Origin: Zygotorulaspora mrakii
Taxonomy: Eukaryota; Ascomycota; Saccharomycetes; Saccharomycetales; Saccharomycetaceae
NCBI RefSeq assembly: GCF_013402915.1
Contig: NC_050724.1
Location: 124,001 to 188,000 of the forward strand
Reading direction: 5' to 3'
DNA length: 64,000 bases
Shown here: piece after piece, positions 21,300 through 30,318 of the stretch
Layout of the letters: each line of letters begins with the position of its first letter
Numbering within the stretch: position 1 is the stretch's first letter
Position numbers and translations under genes: made by a program
The notes under the pieces: model-generated
Told to the model about the DNA's origin: nothing
Seen by the model: the letters and a program-made list of their open reading frames with translations, nothing else
The model's database searches: none

Positions 21300-21944
21300 T
21301 TATTTCAAGATACCATTTTTCCTTGCCTCTTTATTTAGTAATCTATCGACCTCTCCTCCGTATTTAACATTACCCTTAACGTTGTCTTTGAAGGCGTAAT
21401 CTAAAGATATCTTCTTGTTGGCTAGTAGTTCACAATTCAAGGAAGAAATTGCAGTGTCGGCATCATCATAAAATTTGAAATAAATATAAGCACATCGCAG
21501 CTGGCCATTGGAAAGGTGAAAAACATCACTACTTTTAGACAATGGACCATATTTGGTAAAAATCTTTGTTAGCTGATTTTCATCTATGGAGTTATCCAGA
21601 TTTTTAACAAAGACCTTGGCAATAGGTAGTACATTTACATCTACAGAAATCACTGAAGAACTGTTGCTTGACAACTGTGCATTTGCCGGTCTCACTTTTA
21701 GAGCTCTATCGTATAGGTATACGGTATTGTTCATTAGTTGTGCCACATATTGGCAGTCTTCTGGTGTGTAAAACTCAACAAATGCATACCCTTGATGCAA
21801 TTGCAGTATTTTATCCTTGGGATAGCGTATTCTGGATATTGGACTCAGCTGCACGAAGAGTTCATATAATTGTGCTTTGGTCACTTTGGGATCTAGATTT
21901 CCCACATACACAGTAGTAGCCGGATCATTCAGAGACGCGTTCAT
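21300..21944 (-). CDS. HSH49: U2 snRNP SF3b subunit Hsh49 (SF3B4)
   Basis: A 214-residue protein with two RNA recognition motifs. RRM1 has TVYVGNLDPKVTK and GYAFVEFYT as RNP2/RNP1; RRM2 has AKVFVKNLDNSI and CAYIYFKFYD. Its end (DYAFKDNVKGNVKYGGEVDRLLNKEA) is nearly that of S. cerevisiae Hsh49 (213 residues). Hsh49 binds Cus1 within SF3b and helps U2 snRNP recognise the branch site. CUS1 itself lies about 28 kb away in this window. GNT1 is convergent, 49 bases between stops. A Reb1 site lies about 90 bases upstream. Confidence 0.96.
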   Translation of the reverse strand: MNASLNDPATTVYVGNLDPKVTKAQLYELFVQLSPISRIRYPKDKILQLHQGYAFVEFYTPEDCQYVAQLMNNTVYLYDRALKVRPANAQLSSNSSSVISVDVNVLPIAKVFVKNLDNSIDENQLTKIFTKYGPLSKSSDVFHLSNGQLRCAYIYFKFYDDADTAISSLNCELLANKKISLDYAFKDNVKGNVKYGGEVDRLLNKEARKNGILK

Positions 21945-22976
21945 GCCTGTTTTAAATGGACTTGAAACTATTTTCAGAGAACGCTGGAGTACTTGCCTTT
22001 TAATGCAATGCCCTTGTTCAAAACTTTTTAAAATTTACCCGCACATCTCCTGTAAGCTTCAAAAATATCACCGTATTTAAACGTTGATGTTAACAAGTTG
22101 AATTAATCTTTTTCATTTCTTTCTGGAGGAAGACAACCATTGACCGACATCAGCTTGAACCTATTTTTTTGATTCATGTTCATATTTTATCACCTTTTTT
22201 ACTGAGTTACTAAGTCTTTTTCTTTTGATGAGTTATCTTACCGTTTAAGTGATTTGTACAGAATCGTTTTTTTATCAAACTTTTTGAATCTTCCAGCTTA
22301 TTATCCGAGACTTACTAGTCGTTTTAAAAATTTCTTTTCAAATGCCTGATCTTTTGTTGCTTTCTTTAAAGATGAAATTCGTTCTTTCTTTGTTGATTAG
22401 AGCTATTGTGAGTTTTTCACATTAGATACTTTTCGATTCATAAAGTACTGTGTTAATTTGACTAGTTCACATGTTTCACTCCCATAAAGTGTGATAGTCG
22501 AATATGAGCACATCCGGTACTTTATTAAAGATGAATGATCTTGAAGCTTTTTCGTTCGCACCATAAGATCATGTTGGGAGAGATTTTTTATATTCTGATT
22601 TATAGAGGCTTGTTTATATGAGCTGGACGTGAAGGAAAGGAAATTTCGTGCATTACATTCATGGGTGGGCTTAAACAATTGAAGGTTTGAAGATTGTGTA
22701 CCAAAAGTTGGTTAGGTTGGTATTTTGAACTTTCAATTTGAATGCTTCATGCAGTTTTAAAGTTGATCATAGAATAATCATCCCCCGTTTAATCGCTCAT
22801 CTATTGAAACTGTTAAAGAATAATAGAATGTAGTTTCATACACGGGGTAAATCTTTACGGAAAATCTTGTTTTTTTTTTTCTTTGATTACGACTCACAGG
22901 CTGATGCTATATATTAAACTACCTTGATTTTAAATTACAAACAAACTGAATTAAGGAGAGAAATCATAAATACTTT
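21945..22976. other. HSH49 promoter and acyl-CoA synthetase 3' flank
   Basis: A Reb1-type TTACCCG lies at 22035-22041, about 90 bases from the HSH49 start. The remainder is AT-rich with poly-T tracts. No RNA gene or plausible protein seen. Confidence 0.5.
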
Positions 22977-25058
22977 TTAACCATACAGCTTTTGAATGTC
23001 ATCCTTTACAGCATTGAAGATATCCTTTCTCTTCAATTTCTGTGCAGAGGTAACAAATCCATTTTGAGGTGTCCATTCTTCATCAAAAAAAACTATACCT
23101 TCAAGTAACTCAATACCTATCAAACCTTGTGATTTTCCAGTCTTTAATAATTCTCTGAGGACGATGTTTTGAAGTTTTTTATCATGCAAGTGATTTTCAA
23201 CATCATCACCTTTTTTTAAAATACCATTCGATTCTGCTATCTCTGCTACAGGACCCAAATTTGGTACAACAATTCCAACTGGTTTAACTCTTGATTGATC
23301 AGCATAAACGCAAATATTCTGAACAAAAGTGCTTGATCTGTAAACTGATTCTAACTTTTCTAAGGCGATATATTCACCGTTTTGTGTTTTAACTAAATTC
23401 TTTTTTCTGTCAATAACTTTTAAATGACCATTTGGTAACCATTCACCAATATCACCAGTACGGAACCAACCATCTTTAGTAAACGCGTCTTCGGTTTCTT
23501 TTGGATTTTTGTAATATTCTGATGTGACCGATGCACCTCTAATCCAAACTTCACCTTGATTATTTTTTGCAAGATAATTCAATTCTTCAACATCAACTAA
23601 TTTAACAGTAACTGCAGCAGTCAAATCACCAGCAACACCATATTCAAAACGATCAGGTTGCAAAACACAAGTATTTGCAGTAGTCTCTGTTAAACCATAT
23701 CCAATAAGCATTGGACATAGTAAAGTTGTAACGAACTCCTGAGCATCAATACTGATTGGAGAGCCACCGTTCAAAACGTATCTTAAATGACCACCAGTGG
23801 CTTGCTTAACTTTCTTGAAGACTAAGTTACCTAAACTATCACCGCCTGGAATGTGATAACGTTTCATTTTAATCTTTGCATGATATGCGGTCCAGAAAAT
23901 TTTCTGAGTAATCGTAGGCAATTGACTGATTTTTGCCATGATACCTTTTCTAACAGATTCCCAAACTGCTGCAACACCAACCATGACAGTTGGTTGGAAT
24001 TCTTCCATGTCACCTTTACAATTACGTACAGAAGCGCTTGAAATCGTCTTGACATTTGCATAGCCCAGAACTCCACCCCAGTAGAAGCAAATCAGTTCAA
24101 ATGCTAGTTCAAAGATATGAGCCAGTGGCAAAAATGCAATAACACGATCTCTGATACCAATAAAGCCTTGAACGTTATCTGTGACCCCGGCAACACCCGC
24201 GATGATGTTTCTGTGGGTCAATACGACACCTTTTGGATCACCTGTGGAACCCGAGGTGTACATTATGCACGAGGTGTCATTTTCCTTCGGTAAAAACGTG
24301 CTGATCTCATCTCTTGCACTTTCACCGAGTTTCAAAAGGTCGTCGAAACTTATGATTGTGATGTCGGGCCTAATCTCCTTCAGCTTGTTGACAGCGTTGA
24401 ATGCGTTCTGGTACAACTTGCCGCCGTATCTTTTATCGCTCTCCGTGATGGCTTCATTGTGAATGATGAATTTCATTTCCGGGGTCTTTTCCAACGGCCC
24501 GATTAGCGACTGCAAAAGATGGTTATCGGTGAACATGGCGTTGGTGTTGGTCTGCAGCATGGAGTGAATCAGACCCTTCTCCCCCAGAGTGTCATACGCA
24601 GTCACAACAGGGATGCTCTGGGTCTGCGCGGCCAGGAACATTTTCATCCATTTGGGCGACGTACCGGCGTATATATGCAGCTTTGACTCCTCCGGCGTCA
24701 AGCCCAGCTTGATCAGACCCCTACCGAGATCATGCATGATCGAGGTCAGTTCCTGGAACGTGTTGTACTTGTAATGCGACAGCTCGTAGTACTGCCATTT
24801 TTTCTCGATCTTCTCGTCCTTGCCGTCGATCCTCTTGGTCACTTCCTTGGTCTCCTCGTGGATTTCCACCACGTCTCTCCAGCCCATTGCGGGACGCGAC
24901 TTGTTCTTCTGGAACGCCTCCATCGCAAACTCGTACACTGTCGAGCACGAGAACCCGACCGGTCTCACCAGCGGCTCCTTTGCGGCCTTGATGTTCCTTC
25001 TTGGAGCCGTTTCATGCTCGTTGGCGGCTTTGCCAACCTCTACCGAATATTGCGCCAT
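22977..25058 (-). CDS. FAA1: Long-chain fatty acyl-CoA synthetase, Faa1/Faa4 type
   Basis: A 693-residue AMP-forming ligase that activates C12-C18 fatty acids to acyl-CoA. The AMP-binding signature YTSGSTGDPKGVVLTHRN is at about residues 268-285, GYGLTETTANTC further on, and the hinge motif GWFRTGDIGEW about residue 548. Length fits S. cerevisiae Faa1 (700) and Faa4 (694), which are whole-genome duplicates; this gene stands for both, with LTN1 (near FAA4) on one side and HSH49 (near FAA1) on the other. The 5' third is markedly GC-rich and the 3' half AT-rich, so base composition shifts inside the gene. Confidence 0.96.
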   Translation of the reverse strand: MAQYSVEVGKAANEHETAPRRNIKAAKEPLVRPVGFSCSTVYEFAMEAFQKNKSRPAMGWRDVVEIHEETKEVTKRIDGKDEKIEKKWQYYELSHYKYNTFQELTSIMHDLGRGLIKLGLTPEESKLHIYAGTSPKWMKMFLAAQTQSIPVVTAYDTLGEKGLIHSMLQTNTNAMFTDNHLLQSLIGPLEKTPEMKFIIHNEAITESDKRYGGKLYQNAFNAVNKLKEIRPDITIISFDDLLKLGESARDEISTFLPKENDTSCIMYTSGSTGDPKGVVLTHRNIIAGVAGVTDNVQGFIGIRDRVIAFLPLAHIFELAFELICFYWGGVLGYANVKTISSASVRNCKGDMEEFQPTVMVGVAAVWESVRKGIMAKISQLPTITQKIFWTAYHAKIKMKRYHIPGGDSLGNLVFKKVKQATGGHLRYVLNGGSPISIDAQEFVTTLLCPMLIGYGLTETTANTCVLQPDRFEYGVAGDLTAAVTVKLVDVEELNYLAKNNQGEVWIRGASVTSEYYKNPKETEDAFTKDGWFRTGDIGEWLPNGHLKVIDRKKNLVKTQNGEYIALEKLESVYRSSTFVQNICVYADQSRVKPVGIVVPNLGPVAEIAESNGILKKGDDVENHLHDKKLQNIVLRELLKTGKSQGLIGIELLEGIVFFDEEWTPQNGFVTSAQKLKRKDIFNAVKDDIQKLYG

Positions 25059-25400
25059 TGTGCCCTCCTGTTTTCACTTTTGTGGTCACTTTTTGGACCT
25101 CTTTAAAACCGCCACCAGACACTTGCGAAATCATTGTTTCGTATTTATCTTTTCTATAAATCAAATCTCAACAACTTTCTACACTTTCAACAACTTTTGC
25201 GGTGACGTGCAGCCACGCGAAAAAGGACATGCAACATGCAAAAATACATATATAGCGCTAACAGAGACAGACTTGGGGAAATAAGAAACTACATAGATAA
25301 CGAAACGATATGTACGATAGATAGCGCTTCTAACTGAGCTGGATTGTGCCCAATTGGACCCAGGGTAGGAGCTGCTCTGTATATACGCAAACGCCTTCCA

Positions 25401-25426
25401 GTTTCGCCTGCCTGTTTCGCCTGCCT
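25401..25426. repeat. 13-bp direct tandem repeat, 2 copies
   Basis: GTTTCGCCTGCCT occurs twice back to back, followed by a further GTTT. It lies about 340 bases upstream of the acyl-CoA synthetase start. Confidence 0.8.
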
Positions 25427-26916
25427 GTTTCCATTCGGTTTCTTGGTAGTCCCACCAGCTGTTGCATTTTATCGCCTCGCTTCGTCGGTGCGTCGCTGTA
25501 AACGCCGCCTGGAAGCAGCGGTTCTCCAACAAAGCGCGTTTTGTTGCTTTCGGTCCAGCACGGCTGGACGCCGTCGTGCCGCGTGATGTGGCACGTGACT
25601 TGCATTAAATATCAGACGGTCTCAGCTGCGGTCGTTTGCGACGGTGATCTGTTCGGGAATAAGCTTTTTTGTTTCCGCTATTTGCGCAGCGACGCGTCGC
25701 GGATTTAGGTCTCACTGAGCAACGGCGCAACGTTGACAACTTTGTAACATGCAGGCTGAACAGCAGGCGCGAGTTGATACACGTTCTTGTCATGGTCAGA
25801 AGAGGCATCCCAGGGCGTCCTGCGCGGTCTACAAGGACGCGGGTGGGTAGTGCGTGTGCATTGCAGAGGCCGGGCTCCCGATCACGCCTCGATCACGTTT
25901 CCGTCACAGCCAACAGGGCTGCAGGAGTTCTCGCCGGGTTTCGCGGCCACCTCAAACATCTGTAAACCACATAACAAGCGTAGGACGTGACAACTAGAAC
26001 CCGCGCTCACTGCATTCGTTGAGGACTCCGAACCAGTTCCCCCTGCTTGGGCTGATCCCTGGCCAGAGAATGTGCCACCAGCACACACAGAAATCCGTTC
26101 CTTTGACGGAATGCCTCTTCCTTTGCCACGTCGCGTCATCCACTTTCCTGGACGTCGATGTGTTGTTGGCATGCGTGGGCATCAGAATGTACCGATCCCA
26201 TGCGGACTATCCATGCTGACTATCCCCTGCTTTTTTCTCATTGCAAAGCACAGACTCAGAAAATACCGTTTTGACATTCCGCGCAACGACATCAAATGGC
26301 CTGAACGCTACGTGGTCCTGAGCGCCATTGCGGTGCGACTACGAAGGCATCGGCTCCGGAAGGACACCGCAGATGCCGCTTCTGCTCGCGACGACATCAC
26401 GAAGATCATAGCACCAAATCTGGAGACTCCGCGGCAAGGAAAATGAGCTTCTGGAAGTGCCGTACAGTTGAAGAAAGCGGGCCCTACTCGGGTGGTGAAG
26501 GTACTCGAATGCCACAGTGCAAGACAAGACTTTTTGGAGAGTTTTCTCCGGGCTTTGTAGCTCCAGGCGCAAGGAACGATTTCCAGAAATTTCGGTCATT
26601 CGCAGGGTGTCGGATTGTCCGCTGGGATCTCGAGCAGATGTGAAGGTGTTCTCGCAATGCCTGCGTGAGCTCTGGTGCCGAGAAACATGGTGCCAGCTAG
26701 CGCTCGGAGCTGGGTCCAATGTGTGGGAACTGGTCGAGTATTTGCAACGGGCGCTGGCATGGTAGCCAGCTCAGAACGAAAAATGACAAAGGCGGCTACA
26801 CTACGAACCTTTTTGGCCTGACATGCCGGAGTAGCCAACTACAGCGCAAGGATTGTCCTGCCTTCATATAGGGCAAAATTCGTGGGCGGTTGCGCGAACA
26901 GCAGAAAATCAAAACA

Positions 26917-26947
26917 TGCAGAGCACTAGTGCTCTGCACTAGTGCAG
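26917..26947. repeat. Two overlapping perfect palindromes
   Basis: A 22-bp perfect palindrome (arm TGCAGAGCACT, centre between 26927 and 26928) overlaps a 14-bp palindrome at 26934-26947 (arm CTGCACT). Both share the core CACTAGTG. Either can form a hairpin or cruciform, but not both together. Confidence 0.85.
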
Positions 26948-27681
26948 TTGAGGATGGCTCTGTTAGTGTGAGTCCCAATTCACAGAGTATGCATACATGA
27001 AGTCCGCTTATATAGTGTTACGACCTGTCCGAAGTGCGGACGCCTCCAACCGACCTGTAGCTAGTATATCTTCACCAACATTATTTCCTATTTCTTAATC
27101 GCTAATTGAGCTAGTTGTTATGAGTCCAGACCTAATTGGTTACTAAAATGCTACTCGTAATATTTTTGTCCTTGCCCACATCAGAATGCATACATGTAAC
27201 CCACGAGAGCCCAGATTGCCAGGGCCAAGATGTGCGTGATACCGAGTAAGTCCTAAAATCTCACATGTTGTGAGGCTGCTACTCGAGGCGCCCTCGTGAA
27301 AGCCTGCGTACGTAGAAATCCATCTCGCACGTGTCCTTCTGTCCTTTTCGGGGAACTAGGAACAGTCTCCTACTAGTTGCCCGATAGGCAAGCACAACGT
27401 CGTCCAGGGATGCTGCGGAAACGCCCGGAAACTCTGAATGATACCTAAAAATATATTGCCGCCAATGTGCCATACCTCAGGGAACGCTAAGGATAGGATG
27501 CAGATGGGTGCAGATCGAGTTCGTGTGTGTCTCGACACACAAAAACAGCTATAAGATAATCTACGATGTGCCCGACAGAGAAAGTTCGGGATTCACACTC
27601 TGTCTCCCGCCATGTTGCGTATTTGCTTCTTGTTCCGGGATCCAACCAGACTGGACAGAAATGCCGTCGGCGGCACCGTCG

Positions 27682-27703
27682 TTACCCGGCCGAGGCCGGG
27701 TAA
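27682..27703. promoter_or_regulatory. Inverted pair of Reb1 sites upstream of COA6
   Basis: Arms TTACCCGGCC and GGCCGGGTAA are exact inverted copies around a 2-base spacer. Each arm contains TTACCCG, the Reb1 core, so there is one site on each strand. The element lies about 145 bases before the COA6 ATG, a typical place for a nucleosome-clearing factor. Confidence 0.7.
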
Positions 27704-27845
27704 TGCATGCCGTGCCGAGCGATCTCCCTCTCGCGCCCAGCGCGTTTTTCCCGGAGCAACACTATAAACGTTGCCAGAGTTCACACGTCTACCTCCCCAC
27801 GCCCACCGCCGCAGACCAACACAACCGTTGAACGCTGCTTATACG

Positions 27846-28178
27846 ATGGGATGGTTCACCAAGGACGCAGCCGCGCACGAGTACCAACCGAACAACAGAA
27901 GCGCCAGAAAGCTGTGCTGGGAGGCCCGAGACGACTACTTCGCGTGTCTGAACTCCATACACGTCGTCAACGCACTCGAGCCGCAACACCAGCAGCAGAT
28001 CGAGAAGGCCTGCTCCAACCAGGACAGAAACTTCAACGAGAACTGCGCTGCCAGCTGGATCAAGTATTTCAAGGAGAAGCGCGTTGTCGACCACAGGAAG
28101 GAACAGTTTATGAAGGACGTAGAAAGGGAGAACGCCCAGATTATCGAGCTGACCCCGGATCAAATGGTACGAAAGTGA
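27846..28178 (+). CDS. COA6: Cytochrome c oxidase assembly factor Coa6
   Basis: A 110-residue soluble protein of the mitochondrial intermembrane space. It has the Coa6 cysteine pattern: Cx9C (CWEARDDYFAC) and Cx10C (CSNQDRNFNENC), followed by the family's most conserved stretch, ASWIKYFKEKRVVD. Coa6 helps copper delivery to the Cox2 CuA centre. The frame is open for 25 codons upstream, but ATG at 27846 (MGWF) matches the S. cerevisiae start (MGLF, 104 residues), so I chose it. The gene is GC-rich. It lies between the acyl-CoA synthetase and the YMR244W-type SUN gene, as in S. cerevisiae. Confidence 0.93.
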   Translation: MGWFTKDAAAHEYQPNNRSARKLCWEARDDYFACLNSIHVVNALEPQHQQQIEKACSNQDRNFNENCAASWIKYFKEKRVVDHRKEQFMKDVERENAQIIELTPDQMVRK

Positions 28179-28361
28179 CCGTGCTGGATAGCCGCTGCTG
28201 GATAGCCGCCGTCGTGCTCTGTGTTTGCGATCCGTGTTTGTAGCTCCAAGGCAGCTGGCATCGCCGATTGCTGCCTCTGGGCGGGGACGCTTTTTAGGGA
28301 TGCAGCAACGACGGAAGGCGACAGCGTTGCGCCGTCGCAGGTACGTCCAGTATGCAGGGCG

Positions 28362-28392
28362 CGCAACCGATATGCACCGCATATCGGTTGCG
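28362..28392. repeat. Perfect 14-bp hairpin with 3-base loop
   Basis: Left arm CGCAACCGATATGC (28362-28375), loop ACC, right arm GCATATCGGTTGCG (28379-28392). A second, competing pairing exists: GGCGCGCAA at 28358-28366 with TTGCGCGCC at 28405-28413. It lies 184 bases downstream of the COA6 stop. Confidence 0.88.
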
Positions 28393-28462
28393 ACGTGGGG
28401 CGGATTGCGCGCCGGCGGAGTATGCCTTGGCGGTTATTCATTAGTCAGAATTGTAGGCTGGT

Positions 28463-28497
28463 GGTGTAGCAAGCTGGTGTGGCAAGCTGGTGTAGCG
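28463..28497. repeat. 13-bp tandem repeat, about 2.7 copies
   Basis: Unit GGTGTAGCAAGCT at 28463-28475, GGTGTGGCAAGCT at 28476-28488, then a partial copy. One base differs between the two full copies. Confidence 0.75.
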
Positions 28498-28805
28498 GGA
28501 AATAAGGATCGGAGGGGAACAGGACTCTCGGATAAGGATCGCGGAACAGCGAGCAAGCGGAGGAGCACGGATGAGGATCACGGCGAGGAGGATCACGGTA
28601 GAGAATCAGGGATCCAGCATGAGGAAAAGTAGTTTTTATTCCCGCTCTCTTATTTGCAAACGTATATAAACAGTGGGTGATCGGGGCGTACGTCGCTGAG
28701 CAGCTCATGAGCCAATCCGGAGTATTCTAGAGTGTGTTAGCAAGGAGTGTCTCACGGGTTGTCTCACGAACTTTCAGTGCTTTCAGTATCCACTAGTTAT
28801 CTAAC

Positions 28806-29885
28806 ATGTCTTTTATTGTTCAAAAAGCTGGCAACCAAGCCATCGATGTGAACCGCGTCAGCGGGGTCGATTACCACCTGACGACGAACGGGTCGGACTG
28901 GCTGTGGGCGGTTGCGTCGATATTTGGGCTGTTGACGGTTGTCTACGCAGCGTTGTTCTTCGCCGCCGAGTACAAGGGATCAGCGCTGACGAGGTACGCG
29001 CTCGCGGTGCCCTTTTTGATCTCGTTTTTCGAGTTTTTCTTCTACTTCACGTACGCCTCGAATCTGGGCTGGACCGCCATCCAGGCAGAGTTTGGGCACG
29101 TCACGGTGGATGATCCCGTTACCACGGCGAGTCCGGGGTACAGACAGATCTTCTATTCGAAGTTTGTGGCGTGGTTTCTGTCGTGGCCCTTGCTTCTGTT
29201 TCTGCTGGAGCTGGCAGGCAGCTCGACCACGGTGCCCGCGTCGGAGCTGGAGACGTTGTCTGTTTTCGATATGGTGCACAGTCTTTTGATCCAGATCTTC
29301 AGCGCCTTTTTCTGGGTTGTTTCGCTGTTGGTGGGCTCTTTGATCCGGTCCTCGTACAAGTGGGGTTACTGGACCTTTGGTGCCGTCACCATGTTGATTG
29401 GCGAGGCTGTCATCATCAGAAGACACGTGTTCACCCTGAAGCTGAGAGGGTTTTCTCTGGGAATGCTGTGCACTGCTTCTGTCATAGTCTGGTTGTATTT
29501 TGTTTGCTGGGGCCTGTCCGAAGGTGGCAACGTTATTCAGCCCAATTCCGAGGCTGTGTTTTACGGCATACTGGACTTATGCATTTTTGCTATCTATCCG
29601 GCCTATCTCTTGTTCATCGTTGCGCGCTTTGGCAGGTGGCCATCGTTTTCCTTGAGAGGCGGTTTTGGGAAAGACTACCATGATACGCATACCGAGAAGA
29701 CTTCGGATCCAAATTCGATCAGAGAATCGGGCGACACTCACGTCGTGGGTGCCGTTCCCGGTGTTGTTTCTGCTACTGGCCCTGACACTCATCCTTCTAC
29801 AGTTTCGCCTAGCGCCAACACTACCACCGCACGGGCTGCTACTAATCCTCATCCAACTGCAACTGCAACTGCTGAAGAAGTTTAA
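28806..29885 (+). CDS. Seven-helix opsin-like membrane protein, Hsp30/Mrh1/Yro2 family
   Basis: A 359-residue protein with seven hydrophobic helices and a Thr/Ala/Pro-rich tail. Diagnostic stretches are FFYFTYASNLGW, PGYRQIFYSKFVAWFLSWP and YKWGYWTFG. Relatives in S. cerevisiae are Hsp30, Mrh1 and Yro2, plasma-membrane proteins; Hsp30 restrains the H+-ATPase Pma1 under stress. In the last helix (YGILDLCIFAIYPAYLL) the retinal-binding lysine of true rhodopsins is absent, Phe standing at the aligned position, so no light-driven pump is expected. None of the S. cerevisiae relatives maps to this neighbourhood, so I give no symbol. GC-rich almost to its end. Confidence 0.9.
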   Translation: MSFIVQKAGNQAIDVNRVSGVDYHLTTNGSDWLWAVASIFGLLTVVYAALFFAAEYKGSALTRYALAVPFLISFFEFFFYFTYASNLGWTAIQAEFGHVTVDDPVTTASPGYRQIFYSKFVAWFLSWPLLLFLLELAGSSTTVPASELETLSVFDMVHSLLIQIFSAFFWVVSLLVGSLIRSSYKWGYWTFGAVTMLIGEAVIIRRHVFTLKLRGFSLGMLCTASVIVWLYFVCWGLSEGGNVIQPNSEAVFYGILDLCIFAIYPAYLLFIVARFGRWPSFSLRGGFGKDYHDTHTEKTSDPNSIRESGDTHVVGAVPGVVSATGPDTHPSTVSPSANTTTARAATNPHPTATATAEEV

Positions 29886-30318
29886 AAAAAATAATTCTTT
29901 TGTTCCGGAATCCTTTTCTTCCTTAATACTTTTGCCAATATTTCCTTCTTCCTACTAATTAATAATTATTTTTTGTAATAATTTTACGTATTGTTCTACG
30001 ATTAATCCTTTAATATGTTTGCTTACAATTTAATGTCCTACATAGAAAAGTCCTTTTATTATATCCACATTACAGGGGAGGCTGGGAAAGCTCTTTCGAA
30101 TTCTCGATTCAGCTCTAGCAACATGTCACTTCCCTTTGTCAAAACTTGTAGGCCTGGCGATACTATAAGACGCTGGCGCTTCTCCAGCACCGCCGACGCT
30201 GCTTCATCAAAATAAAAATAAAAACCTGGGTATTTTAAAAAACCTTACAAAAACCATATATATTTTACAAATAACGCCCAAAATAGAATAACCTTTTTTT
30301 AGTGAAGTGCGGCGCATT
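29886..30318. other. Convergent intergenic region, AT-rich
   Basis: Composition drops abruptly to AT-rich right after the upstream stop codon. Contains 3' flanks of two convergent genes only. Confidence 0.45.

Larger units (their letters stand above)
25059..27845. other. 2.8-kb GC-rich divergent intergenic region, acyl-CoA synthetase / COA6
   Basis: Unusually long for this window and visibly GC-rich from about 25340. Holds a twofold 13-bp tandem repeat (25401-25426), a CACGTG box (25592-25597), a 12-bp palindrome around an MCB-like ACGCGT (25689-25700), large palindromes near 26917-26947 and a paired Reb1 palindrome at 27682-27703. Several open frames of 60-126 codons overlap on both strands; none has a family motif, and I read them as by-products of GC content. 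Confidence 0.55.
28179..28805. other. Intergenic, COA6 3' side and HSP30-type promoter
   Basis: GC-rich. Contains the hairpin at 28362-28392, the 13-bp tandem repeat, an STRE-like AGGGG near 28513 and purine-rich sequence with recurring GGATCACGG (around 28573 and 28591). No gene beyond these elements. Confidence 0.5.

Noticed and set aside
25669..26719. Several open frames of 66-126 codons on both strands in the 25-27 kb spacer
   Set aside because: They overlap one another, show no recognisable domain and occur where GC content suppresses stop codons.
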